Of a DNA stretch of 64,000 bases, positions 16,682 to 26,498 are shown in pieces. This stretch comes from Oliverpabstia intestinalis. Its GTDB lineage: Bacteria > Bacillota > Clostridia > Lachnospirales > Lachnospiraceae. Under the pieces are notes generated by a model. It worked only from the letters and a program-made list of their open reading frames with translations, did not search any database and was not told the origin of the DNA. The position numbers and the translations under genes are program-made. The stretch lies in NCBI RefSeq assembly GCF_009696065.1, contig NZ_VUMS01000001.1, positions 147,529 to 211,528 on the forward strand, written 5' to 3'. Numbering within the stretch: the first letter of the stretch is position 1; each line of letters opens with the position of its first letter.

Positions 16682-18589
16682 ATGGCAAAGATGGAGTTTG
16701 GGGAACTGGATCAATATTTGTTTGGTCAGGCAACGCATTATGATATTTATAAGAAACTGGGAGCGCATCCGGTAACACAGAATGGAAAAAGCGGCACGTA
16801 TTTTGCAGTATGGGCACCGAACGCAGAGGATGTTTCTGTTGTCGGTGAGTTTAATGACTGGGATCCGGAGCGCCATCCGATGAAAAAGACAGGACCGATC
16901 GGTGTCTGGGAGACTTTTGTTGCAGGAGCCAAAGTGGGAGATCTGTATAAATTCTGTATCCGTGCCATGGACGGAAGACTGCTGTACAAAGCAGATCCTT
17001 ATGCAAACTGGTCTGAGATGCGTCCGGGCAATGCATCACGTATCGCGGATATCACAGGCTTCAAATGGGGCGATGCCGCATGGTTGAAAAAGAGAAAAGA
17101 GACGGATCCGAGAAGAGCTGCTCTTTCCATCTATGAAGTACATCCGGGTTCCTGGAAAAAGCATCCGGCTTCCGATGGAGATCCGGACGGCTTCTACAGC
17201 TATCGGGAACTGGCACATGAGCTGGCAGATTATGTAAAACGTATGGGTTATACTCATGTGGAACTGATGGGCATCGCGGAGCATCCGTTTGACGGCTCCT
17301 GGGGTTATCAGGTTACCGGTTACTATGCACCGACCGCCCGTTTCGGATCTCCGAAAGAATTCAAATATCTGGTCAATTATTTACATAAAAATAAGATCGG
17401 TGTCATCCTCGACTGGGTACCGGCACATTTTCCGAAAGATGCTCACGGACTGGCAGAGTTTGACGGAACCTGTATCTACGAGCATTCTGATCCACGTCAG
17501 GGAGAGCATCCGGACTGGGGTACCAAGATCTTTAATTATGGAAAAAACGAAGTCAAGAATTTCCTGATCGCGAACGCACTGTACTGGATCGAAGAGTTCC
17601 ATGTAGACGGTCTGCGTGTGGATGCAGTGGCGTCCATGCTGTATCTGGATTATGGAAAGAAAGACGGACAGTGGATCGCGAACAAATATGGCGGTAACGA
17701 GAACCTGGAGGCTATTGAATTTTTCAAGCATCTGAATACTCTGATTCTTGGAAGAAACAAAGGAACCATGATGATCGCTGAAGAGTCTACTGCATGGCCG
17801 AAAGTAACCGGAGATGTGGAAAAAGAGAACGGTCTCGGATTCACGTTTAAGTGGAACATGGGATGGATGCACGATTTCCTGGAGTATATGAAACTGGATC
17901 CGTATTTCAGAAAATTCAACCATAATAAGATGACCTTCTCCATGACGTATGCCTTCAGCGAGGAGTATATTCTGGTACTGTCTCATGATGAAGTTGTCCA
18001 TCTGAAATGCTCCATGATCAACAAGATGCCCGGAGAGTACGATGACAAATTTGAGAATCTGAAAGCCGGATATTCCTTCATGATGGGTCACCCGGGTAAG
18101 AAGCTGCTTTTTATGGGACAGGAGTTCGGACAGTTTCAGGAGTGGAGTGAGGCGAGAGAGCTTGACTGGTATCTGCTCCGTGAGGCAAGACATCAGCAGT
18201 TACAGGATTATGTAAGAGATTTGCAGATGATGTATAAAAAATATCCGGCACTGTATGCGGATGCCAATGGCTATGATGGTTTTCAGTGGATCAATGTCGA
18301 TGATGCAGACAGAAGCATCTACAGTTTCATCCGCTGGTCACCGACGAAAAGAAACAACCTGCTGTTTGTCTGCAACTTTACTCCGGTAGAACGGAAAGAC
18401 TACTGGGTAGGTGTACCGCAGAAGAAACAGTGTAAATTAATCCTGAGCAGTGCAGACCCGGCTTACGGCGGACAGCATCATGTGGACAATCCGGTATTCA
18501 AACCGGTCAAGGGAGAATGTGACGGACAGCCATACCATGTGGCATATCCGCTGGCTCCGTATGAAGTTGCAGTGTTTGCATTTAATTAA
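16682..18589 (+). CDS. glgB: 1,4-alpha-glucan branching enzyme
   Basis: The 635-aa enzyme transfers alpha-1,4-glucan segments to form alpha-1,6 branches in glycogen. An N-terminal CBM48 domain (WAPNAEDVSVVGEFNDW) precedes a GH13 barrel. Catalytic residues are D314 (GLRVDAV), E367 (MIAEEST) and D436 (SHDEVV), with spacing very close to that of E. coli GlgB. AAAGGAG precedes the start. It is not beside other glg genes but follows the TetR-family regulator. A terminator follows. Confidence 0.97.
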   Translation: MAKMEFGELDQYLFGQATHYDIYKKLGAHPVTQNGKSGTYFAVWAPNAEDVSVVGEFNDWDPERHPMKKTGPIGVWETFVAGAKVGDLYKFCIRAMDGRLLYKADPYANWSEMRPGNASRIADITGFKWGDAAWLKKRKETDPRRAALSIYEVHPGSWKKHPASDGDPDGFYSYRELAHELADYVKRMGYTHVELMGIAEHPFDGSWGYQVTGYYAPTARFGSPKEFKYLVNYLHKNKIGVILDWVPAHFPKDAHGLAEFDGTCIYEHSDPRQGEHPDWGTKIFNYGKNEVKNFLIANALYWIEEFHVDGLRVDAVASMLYLDYGKKDGQWIANKYGGNENLEAIEFFKHLNTLILGRNKGTMMIAEESTAWPKVTGDVEKENGLGFTFKWNMGWMHDFLEYMKLDPYFRKFNHNKMTFSMTYAFSEEYILVLSHDEVVHLKCSMINKMPGEYDDKFENLKAGYSFMMGHPGKKLLFMGQEFGQFQEWSEARELDWYLLREARHQQLQDYVRDLQMMYKKYPALYADANGYDGFQWINVDDADRSIYSFIRWSPTKRNNLLFVCNFTPVERKDYWVGVPQKKQCKLILSSADPAYGGQHHVDNPVFKPVKGECDGQPYHVAYPLAPYEVAVFAFN

Positions 18590-18619
18590 GGAAAAAGAAT
18601 AAAGATAAAAAAGAATGAC

Positions 18620-18666
18620 AGAACCTGTCAGCAGAGAATTATGAACTGCTGGCAGGTTCTTTTTTT
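18620..18666 (+). terminator. Intrinsic terminator after glgB
   Basis: AGAACCTGTCAGCAG (18620-18634) pairs with CTGCTGGCAGGTTCT (18646-18660) with one wobble, followed by seven T. Confidence 0.92.
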
Positions 18667-18684
18667 GCATTGCATATCAATAAT

Positions 18685-18775
18685 TGCCTGCAAGTTCCAT
18701 GGCGAGCGAATGCTGTGATAATGAGCAAAGCGTGCGGAGCGTATTTGGTTCGTCCGCAATGCCCAAATAAAAGTT
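18685..18775. repeat. Degenerate dispersed repeat module
   Basis: GGCGAGCGAATGCTGTGATAA with a nearby GCAAAGCGTGCGGAGCG resembles the GGCGAGTGCCGCGATAACG module at 5446-5464. It fills the gap between glgB and the next ABC operon; no gene is seen in this 295-nt stretch. Confidence 0.3.
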
Positions 18776-18884
18776 CTGTAAATTGTATGTGAATTACAAA
18801 AAATTAACACAACTTTACAAAACCACGATAGAAGCACCCCGCCCGGGCATGATACTCTGTCTTTCGGAAAGGAGAACGAAAAAG

Positions 18885-19730
18885 ATGTTTAAGATGTTAA
18901 ATCCGAGACGGTTTTATCATGCCGTTGGAAAGAAGAAGTTTCTGGAATTTATCCTGCTGGCCGTATTTATCTTATTCTTTTATGAACCGCTGTTGAATAT
19001 GCTGATGTTAGCGTTTGCAAATGAATATAATGTGCCGTCAGTACTTCCAAAGGAGTGGGGCTTTAAGTGGTGGGGGTATGTGTTCGGACAGAAGAGTCTG
19101 GTGTCTTCGATGATCCAGTCCTTTATCATCGCGATTGCGACGACTGTGATCTCGATGATCTTCTGTATTCCGGCGGCGTACTCACTGGCGAGATTTCAGT
19201 ATCCGGGAAGAAAAGTATTTATGCTGTCCTTCCTGCTGACCAATGCATTTCCGAAGCTGGGAATCTACACTTCCATCGCCGTTTTATTTTACAAATACGG
19301 ACTGATGGGAACATATGCCGGAGTAATTATCATTCACATGATCAACTCCATGATGTTTATGGTATGGCTGCCCTCGAGTGCGTTCCGCAACGTACACCGG
19401 CAGCAGGAGGAAGCTGCGAGGGATGCTGGTGCAAGTCCGGTCCGTACCTTCTTCAAGGTGACACTGCCGATGGCGATGCCGGGAATCGCAGTTGCTACCC
19501 TGTACACCTTCCTTGGTTCCATGGAAGAGGCACAGGGAACGATGCTGGTAGGTCTTGCGAGAATCCAGACCATGCCGGTAGCCATGTACGGAATCGTGCT
19601 TGACAGCTCCGCGATCCAGATCGGTGCGGTATTTGCCATTCTGCTGATCATTCCGTCGGCACTGCTGATCTTTGTGATGAGAAAATATATCGGACCGGAA
19701 GCAATTGCCGGTGGTTTCAAGATGAAATAA
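18885..19730 (+). CDS. ABC importer permease (PotC/MalG-like)
   Basis: The start at 18885 follows AAAGGAG; the frame is open further upstream from 18783 but without a ribosome site. The 281-aa protein has about six membrane helices and an EAA-type loop (EEAARDAGASPVRTFFKVTLP). It is the first gene of an importer operon and its partner permease is encoded three genes later. Confidence 0.9.
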   Translation: MFKMLNPRRFYHAVGKKKFLEFILLAVFILFFYEPLLNMLMLAFANEYNVPSVLPKEWGFKWWGYVFGQKSLVSSMIQSFIIAIATTVISMIFCIPAAYSLARFQYPGRKVFMLSFLLTNAFPKLGIYTSIAVLFYKYGLMGTYAGVIIIHMINSMMFMVWLPSSAFRNVHRQQEEAARDAGASPVRTFFKVTLPMAMPGIAVATLYTFLGSMEEAQGTMLVGLARIQTMPVAMYGIVLDSSAIQIGAVFAILLIIPSALLIFVMRKYIGPEAIAGGFKMK

Positions 19731-19769
19731 AAAGTGAAAGAATATCCAGGAGGATAGAAAGAAGTTAGT

Positions 19770-20744
19770 ATGGAAGAACGAAAAGTAAAACTGGAATTAA
19801 AAGATATGGCAAAAAAATACGATAACGGAGACGGTGTGGAACACATTAATCTGAAAGTGTACGAAGGAGAAATCGTAACCTTCCTCGGACCTTCCGGATG
19901 TGGAAAATCCACGATCTTAAGAACCATCGGTGGGTTCATGGATGTGACTGACGGGGATATTCTGGTGGACGGACAGTCCATTGTGAATCTGCCACCGGAA
20001 AAAAGACCGACCGCTATGGTGTTTCAGAGTTATAATCTCTGGCCGCATATGACCATCTATGAAAATCTGGCATTCGGCTTAAAACTGCGGAAGGTTCCGA
20101 AAAAGGAGATAGATGCAGAGATTAAAAAGATGCTGGAACTGGTTTCCATGAGCGGTTTTGAGAAAAAATATCCGGGACAGCTCTCCGGTGGTCAGCAGCA
20201 ACGAATCGCGATTGCCCGCTCCCTGTTGTTAAAACCATCTCTGTTACTGTTGGACGAGCCATTTTCCGCGCTGGATGCGAAGATCCGCCAGCAGATGCGT
20301 GAGGAGCTGAAAAAGATCCAGAGCGACCTCGGTATCACGGTTATTTTCGTAACCCATGACCAGGAGGAGGCGATGGCACTGTCCCACCGGATCGTGGTTA
20401 TGAACAAAGGAAAATTTGATCAGGTAGGAACACCGGGAGAAATCTACGACAGCCCGGCAACCCTTCATGTGGCATCCTTCATCGGGGAGATGAACTTTAT
20501 CCGGAATGGCGGCAGCACGATTGCAGTCCGTCCGGAGGATATCGTAGTCAACAAGGGACACGGTCCGATGGAAGCAGTTGTCCGCACGATCATGATGCTC
20601 GGTCATTATGTGGTTCTGACAGTACAGCGTGGAAATGAGATCATCAAATGTTATGTCGACCGGGAACTGAGTGATCAGCTTCGCGAGGGAGATCTGGTAA
20701 ATCTCACGATCGGAAAACACACGGTATTTTCCCGGGCTGCGTAA
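19770..20744 (+). CDS. ABC importer ATP-binding subunit (PotA/UgpC type)
   Basis: The 324-aa ATPase shows Walker A GPSGCGKST, a Q-loop in MVFQSYNLWPH, signature LSGGQQQRIAIARSLL, Walker B LLLLDEPFSALD and the switch histidine in VTHDQEEAM. A C-terminal TOBE-like beta domain (IAVRPEDIVV) places it with sugar/polyamine/iron importer ATPases. It lies 39 nt after the first permease. Confidence 0.94.
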   Translation: MEERKVKLELKDMAKKYDNGDGVEHINLKVYEGEIVTFLGPSGCGKSTILRTIGGFMDVTDGDILVDGQSIVNLPPEKRPTAMVFQSYNLWPHMTIYENLAFGLKLRKVPKKEIDAEIKKMLELVSMSGFEKKYPGQLSGGQQQRIAIARSLLLKPSLLLLDEPFSALDAKIRQQMREELKKIQSDLGITVIFVTHDQEEAMALSHRIVVMNKGKFDQVGTPGEIYDSPATLHVASFIGEMNFIRNGGSTIAVRPEDIVVNKGHGPMEAVVRTIMMLGHYVVLTVQRGNEIIKCYVDRELSDQLREGDLVNLTIGKHTVFSRAA

Positions 20745-20840
20745 GACAGTGAGACAATAAGCCGGGGGCAGCTAATGTCTGCTTCTGACATCATCATATA
20801 GAAGAATCTATAACAAAAGCAAATGAGGAGAAATGAAAAA

Positions 20841-22040
20841 ATGAAAATGAAAAAAGTAATGGCAGCGATGCTTGCCGGAATGATGCTGGTATCTATGGCA
20901 GGATGTGGAACAGGTGCACAGGGAGGTTCTGACAGTGCAGGTACAGACAGTGCACAGACACAGGAAAGTACAGATGGAAAATCAACACTGACGATCTGGG
21001 CCAGTGGTTCTGATAATGTACGTCAGGTTTTTGAGACACTGATCGATGATTTTAATAATAATTCCGAATATGCAGACAAATATCAGGCAGAACTGCAGTT
21101 TATGCTGAGTGGTACCGGAACACAGTCCATGACAGATATGCTGGCAGCCGCTTACAAAGCAAAACAGACGGATACAGATTATGATCTGGTAGATCTGGGT
21201 GGTGATGATCTGTCCAAAGTGATTTCCCAGATCGGAGAGGAAGCTTTTGTAAAACTGGATAAGAACAAAATCCCGAATTCTGAAAATGTAGAAGCAAAAA
21301 GCGCTCTGGCAACGGATTATGTACAGCCTTATCGTGGAACTACCGTTATTCTGGCTTACGATTCCGAAAAAGTACCGACACCGCCGAAGACTATGGATGA
21401 GCTGGTACAGTGGATGAAGGATAACCCGGGAAGATTCGCCTACAATGCACCGGGAACCGGTGGCGCCGGAGATTCTTTCGTACGGACATCTGTATACAAC
21501 TATATGCCGGAAGAGGCCATTACTTCAGATGATCCGTCCTGGGAAGACCAGTGGACCGAAGGATTTGATTTTCTGAAATCCATTCATCCATATATGTATC
21601 AGTCCGGCGGTTCTGTGGTTTATCCGAGCAAGAATCAGGGTACGCTGGACCTGCTGAACCAGGGTGAGATCGATATGTGTCCGAACTGGGCAGATATGGT
21701 ACTGTCCCAGAGAGCGGAAGGAACCTTAAAAGACACCATTAAGATCACACAGATCGATCCGTCTCTGACCGGTTCTCTCCAGTCTCTGGCAATCCCGACC
21801 TTCGGTTCCAACGAAGAAGGCGCTTACGCATTCATGAACTACATCCTTACCACAGCTGCACAGGAGATTCTGGTAAAACAGATGGCAGCAATTCCGCTGA
21901 TCGATACCGCACAGCTGGATATGACCGGTTATGAAGATGTGGAAAGCCTGGATGTCAGCAACTTCCGTATCATGTCTATCGGAGATCTGTCTACAGACTT
22001 CAACGAAAAATGGGATAACGAGATCGGAACTCTGAACTAG
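20841..22040 (+). CDS. Extracellular solute-binding lipoprotein (YnjB-like)
   Basis: The start at 20841 follows GAGGAG at a workable distance; adjacent ATGs at 20823 and 20847 are alternatives. The 399-aa product has a lipoprotein signal ending SMAGCGTG. The mature part reads LTIWASGSDNVRQVFETLID and later GRFAYNAPGTGGAGDSFVRT, features shared with family 1 binding proteins of the YnjB/polyamine type. The neighbouring phosphodiesterase suggests a glycerophosphodiester ligand, but this is inference. Confidence 0.88.
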   Translation: MKMKKVMAAMLAGMMLVSMAGCGTGAQGGSDSAGTDSAQTQESTDGKSTLTIWASGSDNVRQVFETLIDDFNNNSEYADKYQAELQFMLSGTGTQSMTDMLAAAYKAKQTDTDYDLVDLGGDDLSKVISQIGEEAFVKLDKNKIPNSENVEAKSALATDYVQPYRGTTVILAYDSEKVPTPPKTMDELVQWMKDNPGRFAYNAPGTGGAGDSFVRTSVYNYMPEEAITSDDPSWEDQWTEGFDFLKSIHPYMYQSGGSVVYPSKNQGTLDLLNQGEIDMCPNWADMVLSQRAEGTLKDTIKITQIDPSLTGSLQSLAIPTFGSNEEGAYAFMNYILTTAAQEILVKQMAAIPLIDTAQLDMTGYEDVESLDVSNFRIMSIGDLSTDFNEKWDNEIGTLN

Positions 22041-22062
22041 AGTCAGATCCAAAGGAGCAAAT

Positions 22063-22908
22063 ATGAAGAATAAGACAAAAGGACTGCTGGCAGCGTACGG
22101 AATGGTGCTGCCGGCATTCCTGGTGGTAATGCTGACGGTCGCTTATCCGATCGTATCCGCAGTGATCCAGAGTTTTCAGGATGAGGATACCGGCGCATTT
22201 ACCACAGCAAACTATACCTACTTTTTTACCGAAACCGCACAGAGAAACAACCTGCTGTACACCCTGTTTGTCGTCATCGTGACGGTTGTGATCGCCATTG
22301 TGCTGGCATATCTTCTGGCACTGTATCTGCGGTTTGTCAAATCCGGGATCTCGAGAGCCATCGGCATGCTGTACCTGCTTCCGCGATTTGTACCGACCAT
22401 GTGTGCCGTGTATGCGATGATCACGATCATCCGTGATTCGGGACTGATCAACCGGATCGGTCTGCTGTTCGGACTGGACATCAAGCTGGGGCTGATGTAT
22501 CATGCAAGTGGTATCATCGTGATGAATATGTGGTTTAACATCCCGTTTGCAACCATGATGATCGCCGCAGGGCTGGGAGCGATCCCGGATTCGATCATTG
22601 AGGCATCGAGAGACAGCGGTGCGGGAAGATGGAAAACCTTCACCAGCATGATCCTGCCACTGTCCATGAAAGATGTGGTGGTGGCATCCACGTTTGTATT
22701 TATGTCCAATGTGGGTTCCTTTACCACTCCGTACCTGATGGGCGGCAACTCACCGAAGATGCTCGGTATCGCTCTGTACGATCAGTTTAACAAATATCTG
22801 TCCTACAATCGTTCCGCAGCACTTTCTGTGATCATGTTCCTGATCTGTTCAGTGTCTGCAGCAGTTTATATCTACACAAATCTGAAAGAAAAGGACTGGG
22901 AAAAATAA
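22063..22908 (+). CDS. ABC importer permease (PotB-like)
   Basis: The 281-aa protein has six predicted membrane helices and an EAA loop (EASRDSGAGRWKTFTSMILP). AAAGGAG precedes the ATG. Its TAA shares a base with the ATG of the phosphodiesterase gene, implying translational coupling. It pairs with the permease encoded at 18885. Confidence 0.9.
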   Translation: MKNKTKGLLAAYGMVLPAFLVVMLTVAYPIVSAVIQSFQDEDTGAFTTANYTYFFTETAQRNNLLYTLFVVIVTVVIAIVLAYLLALYLRFVKSGISRAIGMLYLLPRFVPTMCAVYAMITIIRDSGLINRIGLLFGLDIKLGLMYHASGIIVMNMWFNIPFATMMIAAGLGAIPDSIIEASRDSGAGRWKTFTSMILPLSMKDVVVASTFVFMSNVGSFTTPYLMGGNSPKMLGIALYDQFNKYLSYNRSAALSVIMFLICSVSAAVYIYTNLKEKDWEK

Positions 22909-23588
22909 TGGGAGAGACTATGATAACCGCCCATTCCGGAGCGGACGGAACGAAAGAAAACAGTCTGGAATTCGTAGCGTATGCGATGCAGACAGGAGCC
23001 GATGCACTGGAAGTAGATGTGCGGATGGGAGAAAACGGAATTCTGATTCTGTCCCACGATAAGACAGATGAAGATGCGGTACGTCTTGCCGATGTATTCC
23101 GTATGATGGGAAAATATCCGGGGATGCGGATCAACTGCGATTTGAAAGAGTGTGGGCTGGAAGTGGCGGTTCGTCAGCTGGCCCTGATATCCGGACTGAA
23201 GACAGAGCAGATCCTTTATTCCGGAAGTGTCCGCCCGGTTCCGGTGACAGAATCCTGTATCTGGAGAGATGTGGAAGTGTTCTGGAACATCGAGGAATAT
23301 CTTCCGGATATTTATAAGGAACAAAAAGAGGATCTTCTTTTTGAACAGGCGGCATACAAAATCAGCAGAGCCTGCAGAAAATACGGAATACATACCGTGA
23401 ATGTAAATGAAAAGATTGCCACAGAAGAATTTATCCGTGTGACCGGTGAAAATGATATTGATCTGTCCGTCTGGACCGTCAATGATGAGGAACGGTTCCG
23501 GGAGCTTCTGGGACAGGGCGTAAAAAATATAACAACAAGAAATGTGAAGATGGCATGTGAAGTCAGAAGCTGTGAAAAAAGAAGCTGA
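22908..23588 (+). CDS. Glycerophosphodiester phosphodiesterase (UgpQ-like)
   Basis: The 226-aa protein matches the GDPD barrel: H9 in AHSG, E17 in KENS, E35 and D37 in ALEVDV, and H50 in SHD. Family enzymes hydrolyse glycerophosphodiesters to glycerol-3-phosphate and an alcohol. The usual AHRG is AHSG here, so a conserved arginine is replaced by serine, which could change phosphate contact or substrate. It has no signal peptide and would act on imported substrate. It ends the importer operon and is followed by a terminator. Confidence 0.87.
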   Translation: MGETMITAHSGADGTKENSLEFVAYAMQTGADALEVDVRMGENGILILSHDKTDEDAVRLADVFRMMGKYPGMRINCDLKECGLEVAVRQLALISGLKTEQILYSGSVRPVPVTESCIWRDVEVFWNIEEYLPDIYKEQKEDLLFEQAAYKISRACRKYGIHTVNVNEKIATEEFIRVTGENDIDLSVWTVNDEERFRELLGQGVKNITTRNVKMACEVRSCEKRS

Positions 23589-23598
23589 TGACCTGAGA

Positions 23599-23645
23599 AA
23601 AGTCCGGAAACCGGAAAAATCACCGGTTATTTCCGGGCTTTTTTC
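23599..23645 (+). terminator. Intrinsic terminator after phosphodiesterase gene
   Basis: AAGTCCGGAAA and TTTCCGGGCTT arms, with inner CCGG pairs, are followed by TTTTT. Confidence 0.8.
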
Positions 23646-23668
23646 GATTTGTGAGAACAATACAAAAA

Positions 23669-23705
23669 CACCTCGCGGGATATTATCAGTGAACGGATCA
23701 GGAAC
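23669..23705 (-). repeat. Family B end fragment
   Basis: AACACCTCGCGGGATATTA is identical to the right-hand module of the copy at 30683-30824. Only this end is present, directly upstream of the peptide importer promoter. Confidence 0.5.
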
Positions 23706-23738
23706 ATACCAAAAAACTATGTTTATGGCGAAAATGAA

Positions 23739-23767
23739 TTGACAAAGCTAACATGATACAGTATGAT
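23739..23767 (+). promoter_or_regulatory. Promoter of the peptide importer operon
   Basis: TTGACA at 23739-23744 and TATGAT at 23762-23767 are 17 bp apart. An upstream in-frame ATG at 23763 falls in the -10 box, so it cannot be the start for this transcript. Confidence 0.8.
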
Positions 23768-23807
23768 TGTTAAAAAATCAGGCCAAATAAGGAGGAGAAA
23801 GAGTAAA

Positions 23808-25433
23808 ATGAAAAGATTCAAAAAACTTGTATCTGTACTTACTCTGACAGCGATGCTTGCAGCAAGTCTGACAGCCTGTGGCGGAAAAGATCCGGTTGCA
23901 GAAGATGACAGCACAGCAGGCACAACCACTGCCGACAGCAGTACAGTTACCACAGAGACTTCTGGTGACAGCACATTTACCTATGCCATCTCCGGGGACC
24001 CTACAGAGACTGTCAATGTTATTACAACATCTGACCGTTGGGGATTATCTACTGTAAAGATGATCTACTCCCCACTGTATATGAATAATGCCGATGGAAT
24101 TAACTGGTTCCTGGCTACAGATTATAGCGTATCCGATGACAATCTGACCTATACATTTAAACTGAGAGATGATGTGAAATGGTCTGACGGTGAACCATTT
24201 ACCGCAGATGACGTGGTATTCACATACGAAGCCATGGAACAGGAGGATAACCTTGGCTGGGCTTATTCTCAGCTGGTTTACGATCAGGGAACGGTAAAAG
24301 TGGAAAAAGTGGATGACTACACCGTATCTTTCACATTCCCGTTCGTAACACCTACGGCTATCGAGATGTTAAGTCAGATTTTCATCATGCCGGAGCACAT
24401 CTACAAAGATGTCACAGATTTTGAGCATAACGATTACAACATGAACTCCGTAGGAACCGGTCCTTACAAACTGGTAGAGTATCAGTCAGGCTCATATCTG
24501 AAGTTTGAAGCAAACGAAAACTACTACAAAGGTGAACCGTCTGTTAAAAATATAGTATTCCAGATCATCGAAAATGCAGATACCGCGATCCTGGCTCTGC
24601 AGAACGGTGAAGTGGATGCTTATCAGATGACACCACAGCAGGTGAAAAAACTGGATCTGGATGCAAGCAACCTGACTGCTTATTCTTACACAGAGGGTCG
24701 TGTCGGTTACCTGCAGATCAACTGCAACCGTGTAACAGACGAAAACGTTCGTAAAGCCCTGCTGTTTGCCATGGACAGAAAAGCAATGGATGATGCAGCC
24801 TTCGAATCTGACGAATACTACAGCATTCCGTATACCTTCCTGCCAACCAACAGCCAGTTCTACACAGAAGACGGTGTGGAAAAATACGAGCAGGATATAG
24901 ACAAAGCAAAGAGTATGTTAGAGGAAGCCGGTGTGAGTGGTCTGAAACTGAAACTGGGTTACATCTCCAGTGATACCGTACAATCCGCACAGGCACTGCT
25001 GATTCAGGAACAGCTGCAGGAAGTTGGTGTGACGGTAGAACTTGCCGGCGGAGACGGAACAGCCATTGCAAACGCAATGAAGGATCCGGATAACGAGTAC
25101 GATATGTATCTGGGCGGTTATATCATGGGTATTGACCCGGATACCTTCTCCAGCCTGTTTGAAAATGATGGTGCTTACAACTACATGCACTACAGTGGAT
25201 ACGATACCATCGATCAGCTGTTTGAGGAAGGTCGTTCTGAATTGGATGAGTCTGCAAGAAAGGAAACCTATGCAAAACTGCAGGCAGCTGTCCAGGATAC
25301 AGGTGCTTTCTATCCGATCATTTCCAACAACAAGATCTTGGTTGTAAACAACAGAATCCAGGGTGTGGAAGATGCAGGACTTGTTCCGGTATATACCTTC
25401 GAGGATACTTCCAGTCTGAAAATTTCTGAATAA
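23808..25433 (+). CDS. oppA: Oligopeptide-binding lipoprotein of ABC importer (SBP_bac_5)
   Basis: AAGGAGG precedes the ATG at 23808. The 541-aa protein has a lipoprotein signal ending SLTACGGKD, a Ser/Thr-rich linker, then the family 5 fold (WSDGEPFTADDVVFTYE; VGTGPYKLVEYQ; NENVRKALLFAMDRKAM). Such proteins bind di- or oligopeptides, sometimes nickel. It heads a complete five-gene importer followed by a cysteine-desulfidase family gene. Confidence 0.93.
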   Translation: MKRFKKLVSVLTLTAMLAASLTACGGKDPVAEDDSTAGTTTADSSTVTTETSGDSTFTYAISGDPTETVNVITTSDRWGLSTVKMIYSPLYMNNADGINWFLATDYSVSDDNLTYTFKLRDDVKWSDGEPFTADDVVFTYEAMEQEDNLGWAYSQLVYDQGTVKVEKVDDYTVSFTFPFVTPTAIEMLSQIFIMPEHIYKDVTDFEHNDYNMNSVGTGPYKLVEYQSGSYLKFEANENYYKGEPSVKNIVFQIIENADTAILALQNGEVDAYQMTPQQVKKLDLDASNLTAYSYTEGRVGYLQINCNRVTDENVRKALLFAMDRKAMDDAAFESDEYYSIPYTFLPTNSQFYTEDGVEKYEQDIDKAKSMLEEAGVSGLKLKLGYISSDTVQSAQALLIQEQLQEVGVTVELAGGDGTAIANAMKDPDNEYDMYLGGYIMGIDPDTFSSLFENDGAYNYMHYSGYDTIDQLFEEGRSELDESARKETYAKLQAAVQDTGAFYPIISNNKILVVNNRIQGVEDAGLVPVYTFEDTSSLKISE

Positions 25434-25469
25434 GTAATCATCAAAGATTAGACACTATTTATAATGAGG

Positions 25470-25508
25470 GCGGAATTCTTCTGAAACAGGCGAAGAGTTC
25501 CGCTTTTT
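25470..25508 (+). terminator. Attenuating hairpin between oppA and oppB
   Basis: GCGGAATTCTTC and CGAAGAGTTCCGC form an imperfect stem followed by five T. It lies inside the operon, like the hairpins at 10567 and 43069 in the two sugar operons. Confidence 0.65.
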
Positions 25509-25543
25509 GGGCTTAAGAATAAAAAACAAAAGGAGAAAAAGGT

Positions 25544-26494
25544 ATGGCAAAGTATATTTTCAAACGTATTCTTACTGCGATCCCACTGATCATCGTGATC
25601 ACGATCCTGTGTTTTTCTCTGATTCATCTGGCACCGTATGATGCAATTGATGCCATGACAACTCCAAAGATGTCTCCGGAGATGGTACAGATGATCCGTG
25701 AAAAATACGGCTATGATCAGCCGGTCTATGTGCAGTATATCCGCTGGCTGGAAGGAATCCTGAATGGAAACTTCGGCTATTCTATCGTGACAAAAACGAA
25801 TATTTTCGATGAGCTGGCGACAAGAATCCCGAACACGATCAAGCTGGTGCTGCCGTCTTATCTGACTGCCTATGTGATCTCAATCGTGCTGGGCCTGGTG
25901 GCCGGTTCTCACAAAAACAAATGGCTGGACAAACTGATCGACGGGATCTGTTCCCTGTGGATCGCGATGCCGACTTTCTGGGTAGCGATGCTCTTTATCT
26001 ATCTGTTCGGCTATAAACTGCGGATCTTTCCGATCCTTGGGATGCATACGGTAGGCGTGAATACTTTGTCTGATTTCCTGCTGCATTTTATCACACCGTA
26101 TATGGTGCTGACACTGGCATTTATCCCGGACAATGTGCGTTATGTGCGTTCTTCCACGATCACACAGTACTCCGAGGATTATGTTATGGTACAGAAGGCA
26201 TTTGGCGCTTCCAAAGCAGAGATCATGTTCAAACATGTCTGTAAGAACGTACTGCTTCCGGTTATCACAAAACTGGGTATGGCATTGCCAACGCTGGTAA
26301 CAGGTGCGGTTATCACGGAAACCGTATTCAGCTGGCCGGGTATCGGACCGTATTTTATCAAGGCGGTACAGGGTATGGACTATCCGATTGTTATGATCGT
26401 TTTGATATTGTCTTCCACACTGGTAGTCCTGGGAAACCTGCTGTCCGATATTTTATACTGCGTGACAGATCCGCGTATCAGAAAGATGGGGTAA
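25544..26494 (+). CDS. oppB: Peptide ABC importer permease OppB/DppB
   Basis: The 316-aa protein begins MAKYIFKRILTAIPLI and has six membrane helices typical of DppB. The C-terminal region TGAVITETVFSWPGIG is the family signature. AAAGGAG precedes the start. Confidence 0.95.
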   Translation: MAKYIFKRILTAIPLIIVITILCFSLIHLAPYDAIDAMTTPKMSPEMVQMIREKYGYDQPVYVQYIRWLEGILNGNFGYSIVTKTNIFDELATRIPNTIKLVLPSYLTAYVISIVLGLVAGSHKNKWLDKLIDGICSLWIAMPTFWVAMLFIYLFGYKLRIFPILGMHTVGVNTLSDFLLHFITPYMVLTLAFIPDNVRYVRSSTITQYSEDYVMVQKAFGASKAEIMFKHVCKNVLLPVITKLGMALPTLVTGAVITETVFSWPGIGPYFIKAVQGMDYPIVMIVLILSSTLVVLGNLLSDILYCVTDPRIRKMG

Positions 26495-26498
26495 TCGT

